Shown here: in pieces, positions 1 to 8,440 of the stretch
Layout: each line of letters opens with the position of its first letter
How positions within the stretch are numbered: the stretch's first letter is position 1
Source of the DNA: Pseudonocardia sp. ICBG1293
Lineage (GTDB): Bacteria > Actinomycetota > Actinomycetes > Mycobacteriales > Pseudonocardiaceae
Assembly (NCBI RefSeq): GCF_020131355.1
Contig: NZ_JAHLEL010000085.1
Span: 1 to 64,000, forward strand
Direction: 5' to 3'
Length of the DNA stretch: 64,000 nucleotides
Notes under the pieces: generated by a model
The model's database searches: none
What the model saw: the letters and a program-made list of their open reading frames with translations, nothing else
What the model was told of the DNA's origin: nothing
Translations under genes and position numbers: made by a program

Positions 1-698
1 GGGAACACCGTCTCGGTGAAGTAGTCCGACAGCCGCAGCCGCTCGGCGTCGGTGAGGTCCTCCCAGCTGCGGAGGTGGACGCCGGCCGCGTCGAGCTCGG
101 GCCGCAGCTCGTCCATGAACACCTCGGCGTGCGCCCGCGACAGGTCGCGGCTCCGCTCGGTGATCCGGGCCAGCTGCTGGCGCGGGGTGAGGCCGTCGGC
201 GCTGCGCACCGACAGGCCGGTCTCGTCGCGGCGCTTCAGGCCTGCGACCCGGACCATGTAGAACTCGTCCAGGTTCGAGGCGAAGATCGCGAGGAACTTG
301 GCGCGCTCCAGAAGCGGCTGGCTGGCGTCCTCGGCCAGCGCCAGCACGCGGGCGTTGAAGTCGAGCCAGGACAGCTCGCGGTTGAGGTAGCGGTCCTCGG
401 GCAGGCGCTCGGCCATCGTCGACGCCGGGGTGGTCGCCCCCGCGGGCGGCGCGATCGGCGCGGCCCCCTGCACCTGGGAGGGTGCCGCGGCCGGCGGGGC
501 GGGCGGCGTCGCTCCCGGCGGCACGTGCTGCTGGGCGGGGATCTCGGCCGCCGGGGCCTGCTCGGTGACGCTGCGGCTCGCGGTGTGCAACCGACGCGAC
601 GCCGGACGCGGGGCCCGGCGCGCCGTGGACCGGGAACGGCCCCCGGGGTGCGCGGAGGCGCCGTTCCGTCCGTCCGGGGTCGCCGAGTCGTCACTCAC
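1..698 (-). CDS. ppk: Polyphosphate kinase 1, N-terminal part (runs off window)
   Basis: Makes polyphosphate from ATP. Only the 5' part is in the window; it continues past base 1. Reading the minus strand from a GTG at 698 gives about 95 Pro/Ala/Thr-rich residues that look disordered, then the Ppk N domain: RYLNRELSWLDFNARVL, then FLAIFASNLDEFYMVRVAGL and a helical segment. The NRELSWLDFN and SNLDEF blocks are characteristic of Ppk1. The catalytic histidines lie outside the window. The start is uncertain: an in-frame ATG at 416 sits just before the conserved domain, and the upstream leader is long for the family. The neighbour cofC (start at 1497) is on the same strand, with 61 bp between them. 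Confidence 0.93.
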   Translation of the reverse strand, partial: MSDDSATPDGRNGASAHPGGRSRSTARRAPRPASRRLHTASRSVTEQAPAAEIPAQQHVPPGATPPAPPAAAPSQVQGAAPIAPPAGATTPASTMAERLPEDRYLNRELSWLDFNARVLALAEDASQPLLERAKFLAIFASNLDEFYMVRVAGLKRRDETGLSVRSADGLTPRQQLARITERSRDLSRAHAEVFMDELRPELDAAGVHLRSWEDLTDAERLRLSDYFTETVF

Positions 699-759
699 GT
701 CACGATTGTTTCGCACCGTTCCGCAACCGTCCATGCGGACACGGGCCCGTACGACGATC

Positions 760-1497
760 TCACGTACGTGGTGTGCCACACCGTCGGGCGACGGCGTCCC
801 CGGGCGGGGGACAGCCGGGCGGGTGAGGTTCGGCGGGCGGGCCGTGCCGCGCGTCGACGACGGCGCGGGTCCACGTGCCCACCCCGAGCGCGACGGCGTC
901 GTCGAGGTCGGCGGCGGTGTCCACGTCGCGGCGCAGCCCGGGCCGTTCGCCGGGCAGCGCCCGGGCGCCGGACGCGGCGTGCCGGGCGGCCGACCCGCGG
1001 CCGAAGTGCGGGTCGAGATCCGCTCCCGGCGCGACGAGCAGCAGCGTGGTGCCCTCGCCGGGGGCGTCGGGCTGGAACGCGCGGGTCGCGCCACCGGCGA
1101 ACAGGACGGCGGCCGCGGCGACGGCGTCGTCCAGCTCGGCCGGGCGCAGCGCGGGCAGGTCGGCCTGCAGGGCGCCCAGCGCGGCGTGCGGGTCGCGCGA
1201 GCGCAGCAGCGCGGCCCCGTGCCGCAGCGCGCCGTTCAGCCTGCGGCCGGGGTCGGTGACGACCTCGGCGCCGAGCGCACCGACCTCCATCGCCACCGCC
1301 GGGTCCGAGGAGATCACCAGCACGTGCCGGACCGCGGTCGCGGCGACTGCCGCGGCCACCGTGTCCCGGGCCAGCGCCAGCGCGAGCCGCTGGTGCGCGT
1401 CGAGATCGCCCACCCCGCCGTCCGCGGCGCCGCGCAGCCGGGTCTTGGCGCGGGGCAGCGGTTTCACCGGCACGACCAGGTCCACCCGCAGGGTCAC
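760..1497 (-). CDS. cofC: 2-phospho-L-lactate / phosphoenolpyruvate guanylyltransferase (CofC/FbiD)
   Basis: Transfers GMP from GTP onto 2-phospholactate or PEP in coenzyme F420 biosynthesis. The 245-residue product begins MTLRVDLVVPVKPLPRAKTRL, the nucleotidyltransferase entry motif. It continues through LVISSDP (about residue 60), the loop GALQADLPALRP and the segment GEGTTLLL, all typical of the FbiD/CofC family. The last ~40 residues are Pro/Arg-rich and poorly conserved. It lies upstream of ppk on the same strand and is divergent from plsC with a 129-bp gap that should hold both promoters. In actinobacteria the physiological substrate is probably PEP (FbiD); this is family knowledge, not visible here. 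Confidence 0.9.
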   Translation of the reverse strand: MTLRVDLVVPVKPLPRAKTRLRGAADGGVGDLDAHQRLALALARDTVAAAVAATAVRHVLVISSDPAVAMEVGALGAEVVTDPGRRLNGALRHGAALLRSRDPHAALGALQADLPALRPAELDDAVAAAAVLFAGGATRAFQPDAPGEGTTLLLVAPGADLDPHFGRGSAARHAASGARALPGERPGLRRDVDTAADLDDAVALGVGTWTRAVVDARHGPPAEPHPPGCPPPGDAVARRCGTPRT

Positions 1498-1626
1498 CTC
1501 CCCAGTCTGGCACCCCGCGTGACACCGTGGGGCCCCTGTGGGGACACTCCACGCACGAGATCCGGATCATCCCGATCCGCGACGACCCCACGACCCGTCC
1601 CCGGGGCGGGCAGGAGGAGGCCGCCG

Positions 1627-2346
1627 GTGGCACGCGAGAAGGGCGGATTCTGGGTCGGGTTCGCCGTCCCGTTCTTCTACTCGATCGGCTGGCTCACCGG
1701 CCGGCCGCGCTACCAGGGCCGCGAGCACCTCCCGGCCCGCGGCGGCGCGCTGCTGGTCGGCAACCACATCTCCCACCTGGACCCGATCCACACCGGGACC
1801 TACGTGCACAGCGCGGGGCGGGGGCCCCGGTTCCTGGCCAAGAGCAGCCTGTGGCAGGTGCCGGTGCTCGGGCAGGTGCTGCGCGGCTCGGGGCAGATCC
1901 CGGTCTACCGCGACTCCGCCGACGCCCAGCAGAGCCTGGCCGCCGGGACGCAGGCCCTGGCCGACGGCAAGATCGTCATCATCTACCCGGAGGGCACCAT
2001 CACCCGCGACCCCGACGGGTGGCCGATGCGCTCGCGCACCGGCGTCGCGCGGATGGCGCTGGCCTCGGACGTGCCGGTCATCCCGATGGTCCACTGGGGG
2101 ACCCGCGAGGTCCTCGACGGCTACGAGAAGAAGTTCCGCCCGCTGCCGCGCACCGACGTCGTGCTGCGCGCGGGCGACCCGGTCGACCTGAGCGCCTACC
2201 GTGGGCGCCCGCTGGACGCCCACGTCCTGCGCGAGGTCACCGACCTGATCATGGGACGGGTCCGCGAGCTGCTCGCCGAGGTCCGCGACGAGGATCCGCC
2301 GGAGGAGTTCTACCGACGCCGTCCGGAGAGCGAGGCGGGCCGATGA
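1627..2346 (+). CDS. plsC: 1-acyl-sn-glycerol-3-phosphate acyltransferase (PlsC family)
   Basis: Acylates lysophosphatidic acid to phosphatidic acid at the membrane. The 239-residue protein has an N-terminal hydrophobic segment (FWVGFAVPFFYSIGWL), the catalytic NHISHLDP block (NHx4D, about residue 46), and YPEGTITRDPDG, the substrate-binding EGT motif. The GTG start at 1627 is chosen for its strong purine-rich Shine-Dalgarno (aggaggag) about 8 nt upstream. The reading frame is open much further upstream, but that part is not protein-like. The stop overlaps the gpsA ATG (ATGA), so the two are translationally coupled, which fits glycerolipid synthesis. Confidence 0.92.
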   Translation: MAREKGGFWVGFAVPFFYSIGWLTGRPRYQGREHLPARGGALLVGNHISHLDPIHTGTYVHSAGRGPRFLAKSSLWQVPVLGQVLRGSGQIPVYRDSADAQQSLAAGTQALADGKIVIIYPEGTITRDPDGWPMRSRTGVARMALASDVPVIPMVHWGTREVLDGYEKKFRPLPRTDVVLRAGDPVDLSAYRGRPLDAHVLREVTDLIMGRVRELLAEVRDEDPPEEFYRRRPESEAGR

Positions 2347-3401
2347 GCGTCCGTCGGGCCCCGGCGATCGGGGAGCGTCCGGTCAACGAGCCGGTGCACT
2401 CGATCCAGCGCGTGGCCGTCCTCGGTGCGGGCAGCTGGGGCACCGCGTTCGCCAAGGTCCTCGGCGACGCCGGCCGCGAGGTGCGGCTCTGGGCCCGCCG
2501 GTCCGAGGTGGCCGAGGCGATCAACGCCGACCGGCACAACCCCGACTACCTGTCCGACGTGGCGCTGCCCGACACGCTCCGGGCCACCCACGACGCCGCC
2601 GAGGCCCTCGACGGAGCCGACGCGGTGGTGCTCGCGGTGCCGTCGCAGTCGTTGCGCGCCAACCTGGAGCGCTGGCGCGACCTGGTCCCGGCCGGGGTCA
2701 CCCTGACCAGCCTGGCCAAGGGCGTCGAGCTCGGGACGCTGCGGCGGATGACCGAGGTGATCGACGACGTCACCGGCGTCGGGCCGGACCGGCTCGCCGT
2801 GGTGTCCGGGCCGAACCTGGCCGCGGAGATCGCACACGAGCAGCCGACCGCGACCGTCATCGCCTGCGCCGACCACGACCGCGCGGTGGCCCTGCAGACC
2901 GCCTGCGCGACCGGCTACTTCCGCGCCTACACCAACACCGACGTCGTCGGGGCGGAGCTGGGCGGGGCGGGCAAGAACGTCATCGCGCTGGCCGTCGGGG
3001 TCGCGTCCGGGATGGGGCTCGGCGACAACTCGCGGGCGTCGCTGATCACCCGTGGGCTGGCCGAGATGTCCCGGCTCGGGATGGCGCTGGGCGCCTCGCC
3101 GATGACCTTCGCCGGCCTGGCCGGCATGGGCGACCTGGTGGCGACGTGCAGCTCCCCGTTGTCACGCAACCGCACCTTCGGCGAGCAGCTGGGCCGCGGC
3201 GCGAGCCTGGCGGAGGCGGAGAAGGCCAACCACGGCCAGGTCGCCGAGGGTGTGAAGTCCTGCCTGTCGATCTGCGAGCTCGGGGAGCGCGCCGGGGTCG
3301 AGCTGCCGATCGCCGACGCGGTGCGCCGCGTCTGCCACGAGGGGATGACCGCCCACCAGATGGCCAAGGAACTGATCTCCCGGGCCCCGAAGCCGGAGTG
3401 A
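2343..3401 (+). CDS. gpsA: Glycerol-3-phosphate dehydrogenase [NAD(P)+]
   Basis: Reduces dihydroxyacetone phosphate to sn-glycerol-3-phosphate, the phospholipid backbone. The 352-residue protein has the Rossmann motif VAVLGAGSWGTAFA (about residues 24-37), the block VVSGPNLAAEIA, the catalytic lysine region AGKNVIALAVGVASGMGLGDNSRA, and AGMGDLVATCSSPLSRNR. All canonical GpsA motifs are intact. The first ~22 residues (MSVRRAPAIGERPVNEPVHS) precede the usual start, so an internal start is possible. Both ends overlap neighbours by 4 bp or lie within a few bases (plsC upstream, PLP lyase downstream), indicating one operon. Confidence 0.96.
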   Translation: MSVRRAPAIGERPVNEPVHSIQRVAVLGAGSWGTAFAKVLGDAGREVRLWARRSEVAEAINADRHNPDYLSDVALPDTLRATHDAAEALDGADAVVLAVPSQSLRANLERWRDLVPAGVTLTSLAKGVELGTLRRMTEVIDDVTGVGPDRLAVVSGPNLAAEIAHEQPTATVIACADHDRAVALQTACATGYFRAYTNTDVVGAELGGAGKNVIALAVGVASGMGLGDNSRASLITRGLAEMSRLGMALGASPMTFAGLAGMGDLVATCSSPLSRNRTFGEQLGRGASLAEAEKANHGQVAEGVKSCLSICELGERAGVELPIADAVRRVCHEGMTAHQMAKELISRAPKPE

Positions 3402-3406
3402 ACCGC

Positions 3407-4519
3407 ATGCTCGGAGACAGCACCCGCTGCGTACGCGGCGGACAGCACGACGCGAACGCCGTCGGCAGCCCGGTCCACCGTGGACCGGTACTGACCAGCA
3501 CCTACCACCTCGGCCGTCCCGAACAGGCCGAGGCGAGCGCGGACTTCTACGCCCGTGCCGACAACCCGACGTGGCGGGAGTTCGAGGCCGCGGTCGGCGA
3601 GCTCGACGGCGGGCCGTGCACGGTGTTCCCGTCCGGGATGGCCGCGGTCGCCGCGGTCCTGCGCGCCTTCACCGGGGCCGGGCGCGGCGTGCTGCTGCCC
3701 AGCGACGGCTACTACGTCGCGCGGCTGCTCGCCGAGGAGGAGCTCGCCCCGCTGGGGGTGCCGGTCGCCTACTGCGCGACCGCGGGCGACTGGGCCTCGG
3801 CGATCGCCCGGCACCGGCCCGCGCTGGTGATGCTGGAGACGCCGTCCAACCCGGGGTTGGAGGTCTGCGACGTCGCCGCGGTCGCCGCCGCCGCACACGC
3901 GGCCGGAGCGGTCGTCGCGGTCGACAACACCACCTGCACCCCGCTGGGGCAGCAGCCGCTCGCGCTCGGGGCGGACCTCGTCGTCGCCAGTGACACCAAG
4001 GCGCTGTCCGGGCACGGGGACCTGGTGCTCGGGCACGTGTCCGCGGCCGACCCGGTGCACCACGAGCGGGTCCGCGCCTTCCGCACCCGCGTCGGGGCGA
4101 TCGCCGGGCCGATGGAGACCTGGCTGGCGCTGCGCGGGCTCGGCACCCTGGACCTGCGGCTGACCCGGCAGGCCGAGAACGCCCGCGCGCTGGCCGTCGC
4201 GCTGCGCGAGACCCCGGGTGTGCACGACGTGCGCTGGCCCGGGCTGGCCGACGACCCGGCGCACCCGCTCGCGAGCGTCCAGATGCGCCGCTGGAACGGG
4301 ATCCTGCGGTTCACCCTGGCCGACACCCACGCGGTCTCGGAGTTCCTCGCCCGGACCACGCTCGTCGACTCGGCGACCAGCTTCGGCGGGCTGCGCACGG
4401 CCGCCGACCGGCGGGCGCGATGGGGGGACGCGGTGCCGGACGGCCTGGTACGGCTGTCCTGCGGGGTCGAGGACACCGGCGACCTGGTCGCCGACGTGAC
4501 GGGGGCGCTGGGGGCCTGA
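3407..4519 (+). CDS. Cystathionine gamma-lyase-type PLP enzyme
   Basis: A 370-residue fold-type I PLP enzyme of the Cys/Met metabolism family; it probably cleaves or forms cystathionine in the cytosol. Visible landmarks are SGMAAVAAVLRAF (cofactor phosphate loop), LVMLETPSNPGLEVCDV, AVDNTTCTPLGQQPLALGAD and SDTKALSGHGD, with the Schiff-base lysine. An ATG at 3407 has GGAG 8 nt upstream; a GTG at 3398 overlapping the gpsA stop is an alternative. It is slightly shorter than usual for the family (about 380-400). It is the third gene of plsC-gpsA-lyase. The exact substrate (cystathionine, homocysteine or methionine) cannot be told from sequence. Confidence 0.85.
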   Translation: MLGDSTRCVRGGQHDANAVGSPVHRGPVLTSTYHLGRPEQAEASADFYARADNPTWREFEAAVGELDGGPCTVFPSGMAAVAAVLRAFTGAGRGVLLPSDGYYVARLLAEEELAPLGVPVAYCATAGDWASAIARHRPALVMLETPSNPGLEVCDVAAVAAAAHAAGAVVAVDNTTCTPLGQQPLALGADLVVASDTKALSGHGDLVLGHVSAADPVHHERVRAFRTRVGAIAGPMETWLALRGLGTLDLRLTRQAENARALAVALRETPGVHDVRWPGLADDPAHPLASVQMRRWNGILRFTLADTHAVSEFLARTTLVDSATSFGGLRTAADRRARWGDAVPDGLVRLSCGVEDTGDLVADVTGALGA

Positions 4520-4543
4520 TCCCGCCCGGCGGAACCGGCGGGA
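4520..4543 (+). terminator. Hairpin after the PLP lyase gene
   Basis: TCCCGCC (4520-4526) pairs with GGCGGGA (4537-4543), directly after the lyase stop codon. There is no T-tract, as is usual for actinobacterial terminators. It separates the plsC-gpsA-lyase operon from the HNH gene. Confidence 0.5.
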
Positions 4544-4635
4544 CACCCGGCGTCGGTTCCGTTATCACACTCGCGTAACCCGGCTTCCGTATGGTCGACT
4601 ACATCCGGACCTCGAGCGTTCGCGGAGGTGGTCGC

Positions 4636-5277
4636 GTGCCGTACCGACAACCCGTCCCCCATGGTGCCGAGATGATCGTCCCTGGCGACCTGAGAGCGGT
4701 CGACCCGCTCCCCGACGATCCCGTCCCGGCACCGGGGGCCGAGCCGCCGGCCACGGCTCACGTCCCGGTGGGGTCGCGGGTCCTGCTCCTCAACGCCAGC
4801 TTCGAACCGCTGGCCGTGGTCACGTCCAAACGCGCCATCTGCCTGCTGCTCTCCGGCAAGGCGGAATGTCTCCAGGAGGCTCTGGAGGGCGCCGAGTTCC
4901 GCTCGGAGAACCTCGCGCTCCCCGCACCCTCGGTCCTCCGCCTGTCGCGCTACGTCCGGGTGCCCTACCGCCGCTCGGTCCCGATGACCCGCGCCGGGGT
5001 GCTGCGACGGGACGGCCGCCGCTGCGCCTACTGCGGCAGGCGAGCCGACACGATCGACCACGTGGTCCCGCGCAGCCGCGGCGGGGCGCACAGCTGGGAG
5101 AACTGCGTCGCGGCCTGCAAGGCCTGCAACTCGCGCAAGGCCGACCGGTTGATCGAGGAGATCGGCTGGGCCCTGGGGACCACACCGGCCCCGCCGGCGC
5201 GCACGGGCGCCGGGGTGCTGGTGCTGGCGGTGGAGCCGCTACCGGCCTGGGAGCCCTGGCTGGCCTCGGCCGCCTAG
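4636..5277 (+). CDS. HNH endonuclease family protein
   Basis: A 213-residue protein of the actinobacterial HNH family. It has a variable, Pro-rich N-terminus (about 45 residues), the conserved LLLNASFEPLAVVTSKRAICLLLSGK block, then a C-terminal HNH module with CAYCGRRADTIDHVVPRSRGG and CVAACKACNSRKADR. Two CxxC pairs and the DH dyad provide the zinc knuckle and metal centre. GTG at 4636 is chosen because GGAGGTGG lies just upstream; the ATG at 4591 overlaps a TATGGT that may be its own -10 element. The cellular role of these chromosomal HNH proteins is not established. Followed by a hairpin. Confidence 0.85.
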   Translation: MPYRQPVPHGAEMIVPGDLRAVDPLPDDPVPAPGAEPPATAHVPVGSRVLLLNASFEPLAVVTSKRAICLLLSGKAECLQEALEGAEFRSENLALPAPSVLRLSRYVRVPYRRSVPMTRAGVLRRDGRRCAYCGRRADTIDHVVPRSRGGAHSWENCVAACKACNSRKADRLIEEIGWALGTTPAPPARTGAGVLVLAVEPLPAWEPWLASAA

Positions 5278-5284
5278 GGACCGC

Positions 5285-5324
5285 GCACGACCGGGCGGCG
5301 GGGGACGACCGCTCCCGGTCGTGC
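5285..5324 (+). terminator. Hairpin downstream of the HNH gene
   Basis: Perfect 10-bp inverted repeat GCACGACCGG (5285-5294) / CCGGTCGTGC (5315-5324) with a 20-nt loop, 7 nt after the HNH stop. It lies between two convergent genes and could act on both. Confidence 0.5.
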
Positions 5325-5428
5325 CGGTGGTGGACGCGTCGCCACCGGCCGGCCGGCCGGCGGCGGTCGTCGCGCGGGACCGGCCGGTCGCGCGTGCGAC
5401 GACCCGTCCGCGCGCCGGTGCCCGCGGG

Positions 5429-5725
5429 TCAGCGGCGGCGCCGGAGCCCCGAGGTGAGACGGGCGACCCGCCCGGCGGCGCGTCCGGCGGCGGTGCCGGT
5501 GCGCGCGTGGAACGCGCGGCAGGACGTGCCGCAGGCCCCGCAGTCGGTGCCGGCGCGGTAGTGCTCGTGGGCGTCGCGCTCGTGGCCGCAGCGGCACAGG
5601 TCGACCGCGGCCGGGGTGGCCGGGGCCGGCGGCGGCAGCGCGTCCTCGGCGGCGGTGCGGGGCGCCGGGATCGCCGCGGCGCCGGTGTCCGGGACGACGG
5701 CCGGGGTGTCGGGCAGGACGCTCAT
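5429..5725 (-). CDS. Cys/His-rich mini-protein (HEHYR motif), copy 1
   Basis: A 98-residue protein I do not recognise by name. It starts MSVLPDTPAVVPDTG, has a Pro/Ala-rich N-terminal half, then a compact Cys/His cluster: LCRCGH, HEHYRAGTDCGACG, and SCRAF, ending in a basic tail (GLRRRR). Five Cys and three His in about 30 residues suggest a zinc-binding knuckle. A second gene at 43160 has the same layout and the same HEHYR-x-GTDCG core. It lies 3' of the frameshifted GNAT gene on the same strand with a 268-bp gap. No signal peptide or membrane segment. Function unknown. Confidence 0.75.
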   Translation of the reverse strand: MSVLPDTPAVVPDTGAAAIPAPRTAAEDALPPPAPATPAAVDLCRCGHERDAHEHYRAGTDCGACGTSCRAFHARTGTAAGRAAGRVARLTSGLRRRR

Positions 5726-5993
5726 CGACGGTCTCCTGTTCGGTCCGCGACGGCCGTGTGGCCGCTCTGCCCCTGGATTCGCCTGGGCCGTGCGGCCCAT
5801 TAGCGAGACGGCCGTCGGTTCCCCAGATGTGATGACACCGGGCGTACGGCCGGTGGCGCCGGGTGCCGGCCGGTGGCGCGACCCGCCCCGGTCGACCGCG
5901 GACGGGTGACGGCCCCGTGGGTGACCCCGACCGCGGCCGACGACGCACCGGGTGGGTGGCGTCGAGCTGCGGACCTCGACCCGGCCGACGCGC

Positions 5994-7270
5994 TCAGCGG
6001 TCCGCCCGCCCGGCACCCGCCGCCCGTCGTGCGCCGTCCCGGGCCCGGTCGAGGACGGTGCGGACGGCGGTCGGCGCCGCGGCGCCGCGCCACCGCCGGA
6101 GCGCCGTACCGAGCGCTCCGTGCAGCGTCCCCCCCCCCCCCCGGCGATCCGGCGCCGGAGCGCGGCGCGGGCCCGGGCGGCGGCCACGAGGACCACGACC
6201 GGCGCGGAGGAACGCGCGACGAGCAGCACCCGCTCCTGCCGGATCGGGACGGCACGCCAGCGGCGCTTGTACGGCTCGTCCCCGCGCAGCAGGTCCAGCG
6301 ACGCGAGGCCGTGTTCGGCCACCACGGCGATGCCGCGCCGGATGGTGAGTGCGGCGACGTCGACGTCGGTGCGCAGGGCCGGGTCGGCCCCGACGAGGTA
6401 GGTGTGCACCGAGCGCCCGCCGAGCAGGAGCAGCTCGGCGGCGACCGGACGTCCGTCGCGGTGGTAGAGGTCGATCTGGGCGGCGCCGTCGCGCGCGAGC
6501 GCGGGCACGGCGTCGGTGAGCAGGCCGCGGAACCGCTCCGCGTGGTGCTCCGGGTTGACCGCGCGGCGCGCCCACTGCCGGTGGTGCAGGTCCAGGAGGG
6601 TGTCCACCGCCCCGGGCAGGGCGTCGGCCGGTGCGGCGCCGCAGGTGATGCCGGACCGCTCGGCGGTGCGCAGCCGCCGTCGCAGGTACTTCGGGGCGGG
6701 CCCCGCGGCGAGCATGTCCTCGACCGTGCGGTGCGGGATCTCCGGGCACACCGACGCCGGGGTGCGGACGGTCCGCCGCGGCCACGCCGCCGCGAGATCG
6801 GCCGCCACGCTGCCCGGCCGGATCTCCGGCAGGTCCGTCACGTGCCAGTCGCGGACGGCGAGCAACGCGTCGGCGAGGTGGGTCACGGCCGGCCCGCGGT
6901 GGGCGTCGTCGGCGAGGAACTCGGTGACGTCGGACAGGCCGCGACCGACCGGCGACAGCCGCACGACACCGGCCCGGCGCTCGGTGAAGACCGCGGCGCC
7001 CGCGACCAGGACCCCACCGCGGCGCACCGCGACGAAGCAGGGCTCGCCGGCCGGGCCGTAGTGCTGCCACCAGGCCCGCAGCCAGGCGCTGCGCTGGAAC
7101 GGGGTGGCGCTGGCGCAGCGGTCGACCAGGTCGTCCCACTCCGCGGCGACGGCGTCGAGCGCGTCGAGGCCGGTCAGGTGCTCGATGGTCCACCGGGCCG
7201 CGGCGGTGGGGACGCACCCGTCCGGCGGGGCGTGGGTGGGGAGGTCGCCCCCGGCGAGGGTGTCGGTCAC
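5994..7270 (-). CDS. CelD/BioF2-like GNAT acetyltransferase, frameshifted at a G14 tract
   Basis: A GNAT-superfamily enzyme like those in exopolysaccharide clusters, probably acylating a sugar or a lipid-linked intermediate. The frame from GTG 7270 gives MTDTLAGGDLPTHAPPDG, then WDDLVDRCASATPFQRSAWLRAWW and PVAAELLLLGGRSVHTYLVGADP, and the conserved GDEPYKRRW. The intact paralogue at 13117-14337 shares all of these blocks. After residue ~376 a run of 14 C on the plus strand (6129-6142) knocks the frame out. The adjacent frame resumes with LHGALGTALRRWRG, matching the paralogue's LHARLGATVRAL, and stops at 5994. A tract of 12 or 15 would restore one ~425-residue protein. Either a phase-variable switch or a sequencing indel. 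Confidence 0.72.
6129..6142. repeat. Homopolymer C14 (G14 on the coding strand)
   Basis: Fourteen consecutive C, unique in this window. It sits inside the coding region of the GNAT gene exactly where homology to the paralogue switches reading frame. Such tracts are prone to slipped-strand mispairing and also to sequencing error. Confidence 0.9.
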
Positions 7271-7348
7271 GGTCGTCCGTCCGTCGGCGCTGGCTGACGT
7301 CGGTGACCTCGCCGTGTGGGCGGAAGGTGTTACTTCGTCCGTTTCGGT

Positions 7349-7380
7349 CGGTCCGGCGGCCCGTGGCGGCCGCCGGACCG
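7349..7380 (-). terminator. Strong GC hairpin after rfbF
   Basis: Perfect 13-bp stem: CGGTCCGGCGGCC (7349-7361) with its complement at 7368-7380 and a 6-nt loop. It starts 6 bp past the rfbF stop on the minus strand. It separates rfbF from the GNAT gene, which therefore probably has its own promoter in 7271-7348. Confidence 0.7.
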
Positions 7381-7385
7381 GGCGC

Positions 7386-8183
7386 TCACGCCCAGATCTT
7401 CCAGGGGGCCTCGTCGCGCGCCCAGAGCGAGTTCAGGTACTCGAAGTCCTTGAACGTGTCCATGGCCGACCAGAAGTCCTCGTGCCGGTGCACGTTCAGC
7501 TGTCCGTCGCGGGCCAGGCGCTGCAGCGGCTCGTGCTCGAGCCACACGCCGTCGTCGCCGGGGGTGCCGAGGTAGGAGTCGAGGAACTCGCGGCGGAAGG
7601 CGAAGAAGCCGCCGGAGACGAACCCGCTGACCTGGGTGGGCTTCTCGTTGAACTCGACGACGCGGTCGCCCTCGACGTGCATCTCGCCGAACTTGGACGT
7701 GGGGTGGACGCCGGTGACGGTGCCGATCTTGCCGGACTGCTCGTGCTCCTTGGCCAGTGCGGTGATGTCGACCGTGCCGACGCCGTCGCCGTAGGTCAGG
7801 AAGAAGTGCTCGGTGTCGACGTAGGGCGCGATCTTGCGCACGCGCGAGCCGGTGGCGGCCTCGAGCCCGGTCTCGGCGAAGGTGATCTCCCAGTCCTCGT
7901 CGACGCCGCTGTGGAAGTCGATGCGGTGCCGGTCGGACATGGACAGGGTGAAGTCCGCGGAGCGGGCGCGGTAGTCGAGGAAGTACTCCTTGATGGCCCA
8001 GCTCTTGTACCCCAGGCACAGGATGAAGCGCCGGAAGCCGTGCTCCCGGTAGGTCTTCATGATGTGCCAGACGATCGGCCGGTCGCCGATCTCGACCATC
8101 GCCTTCGGCAGGCTCTCGGAGGCCTCGCGGATGCGGGTGCCCTTGCCTCCGCAGAGGATGACGACGGGGGTCTGGGGATCCAT
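7386..8183 (-). CDS. rfbF: Glucose-1-phosphate cytidylyltransferase
   Basis: Makes CDP-glucose from glucose-1-phosphate and CTP, the entry step to CDP-deoxysugars. The 265-residue protein begins MDPQTPVVILCGGKGTRIRE, the nucleotidyltransferase signature (GGKGTR), followed by LPKAMVEIGDRPIVWHIMKTY, FFLTYGDGVGTVDI (metal-binding Asp) and VSGGFFAFRREFLD. Its length fits RfbF (about 257). ATG 8183 is preferred; a longer frame to 8249 adds a non-conserved Arg-rich stretch. No CDP-glucose 4,6-dehydratase (RfbG) lies in the window, so the downstream pathway must be elsewhere. A palindrome lies upstream at 8398-8412. Confidence 0.93.
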   Translation of the reverse strand: MDPQTPVVILCGGKGTRIREASESLPKAMVEIGDRPIVWHIMKTYREHGFRRFILCLGYKSWAIKEYFLDYRARSADFTLSMSDRHRIDFHSGVDEDWEITFAETGLEAATGSRVRKIAPYVDTEHFFLTYGDGVGTVDITALAKEHEQSGKIGTVTGVHPTSKFGEMHVEGDRVVEFNEKPTQVSGFVSGGFFAFRREFLDSYLGTPGDDGVWLEHEPLQRLARDGQLNVHRHEDFWSAMDTFKDFEYLNSLWARDEAPWKIWA

Positions 8184-8397
8184 ACGGTTCTTCCGTTCCT
8201 TCGTGGGGAGCGTGGTGGGGCGGCGTCGCCGGCAGTGGTGGAACCGCACACCACTACCGCACTGTTATCGGTCCGCCGGTGTCTGCCTCCTCACAGCGGG
8301 CCGGGCCCGGCACTCTCGGTGACCCCGCATCGACGGCGAGTGAGTTCACCGGCTGTCCACCTGGGGATCCGCGCAACGACCGGGCGCACCACGATCA

Positions 8398-8412
8398 TTT
8401 CCGATTCGGAAA
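8398..8412. promoter_or_regulatory. Palindrome upstream of rfbF (possible operator)
   Basis: TTTCCGA-T-TCGGAAA, a perfect 7-bp inverted repeat and locally AT-rich, in the 257-bp gap between rfbF and the sucrase/ferredoxin-like gene. It lies 3' of that gene and 215 bp upstream of the rfbF start. It could be a regulator site or a weak terminator; no binding protein can be assigned. Confidence 0.35.
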
Positions 8413-8440
8413 CAAGTGCTCGCGCAGATCCGGCGGGACG

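Noticed and set aside
430..2346. A single 638-residue reading frame
   Set aside because: Only the part from 1627 is protein-like (PlsC); the rest is antisense to ppk and cofC.
5429..7270. One 613-residue protein joining the GNAT and the Cys-rich mini-protein
   Set aside because: The joining segment comes from reading past the G14 tract in the wrong frame; the mini-protein has its own ATG at 5725.
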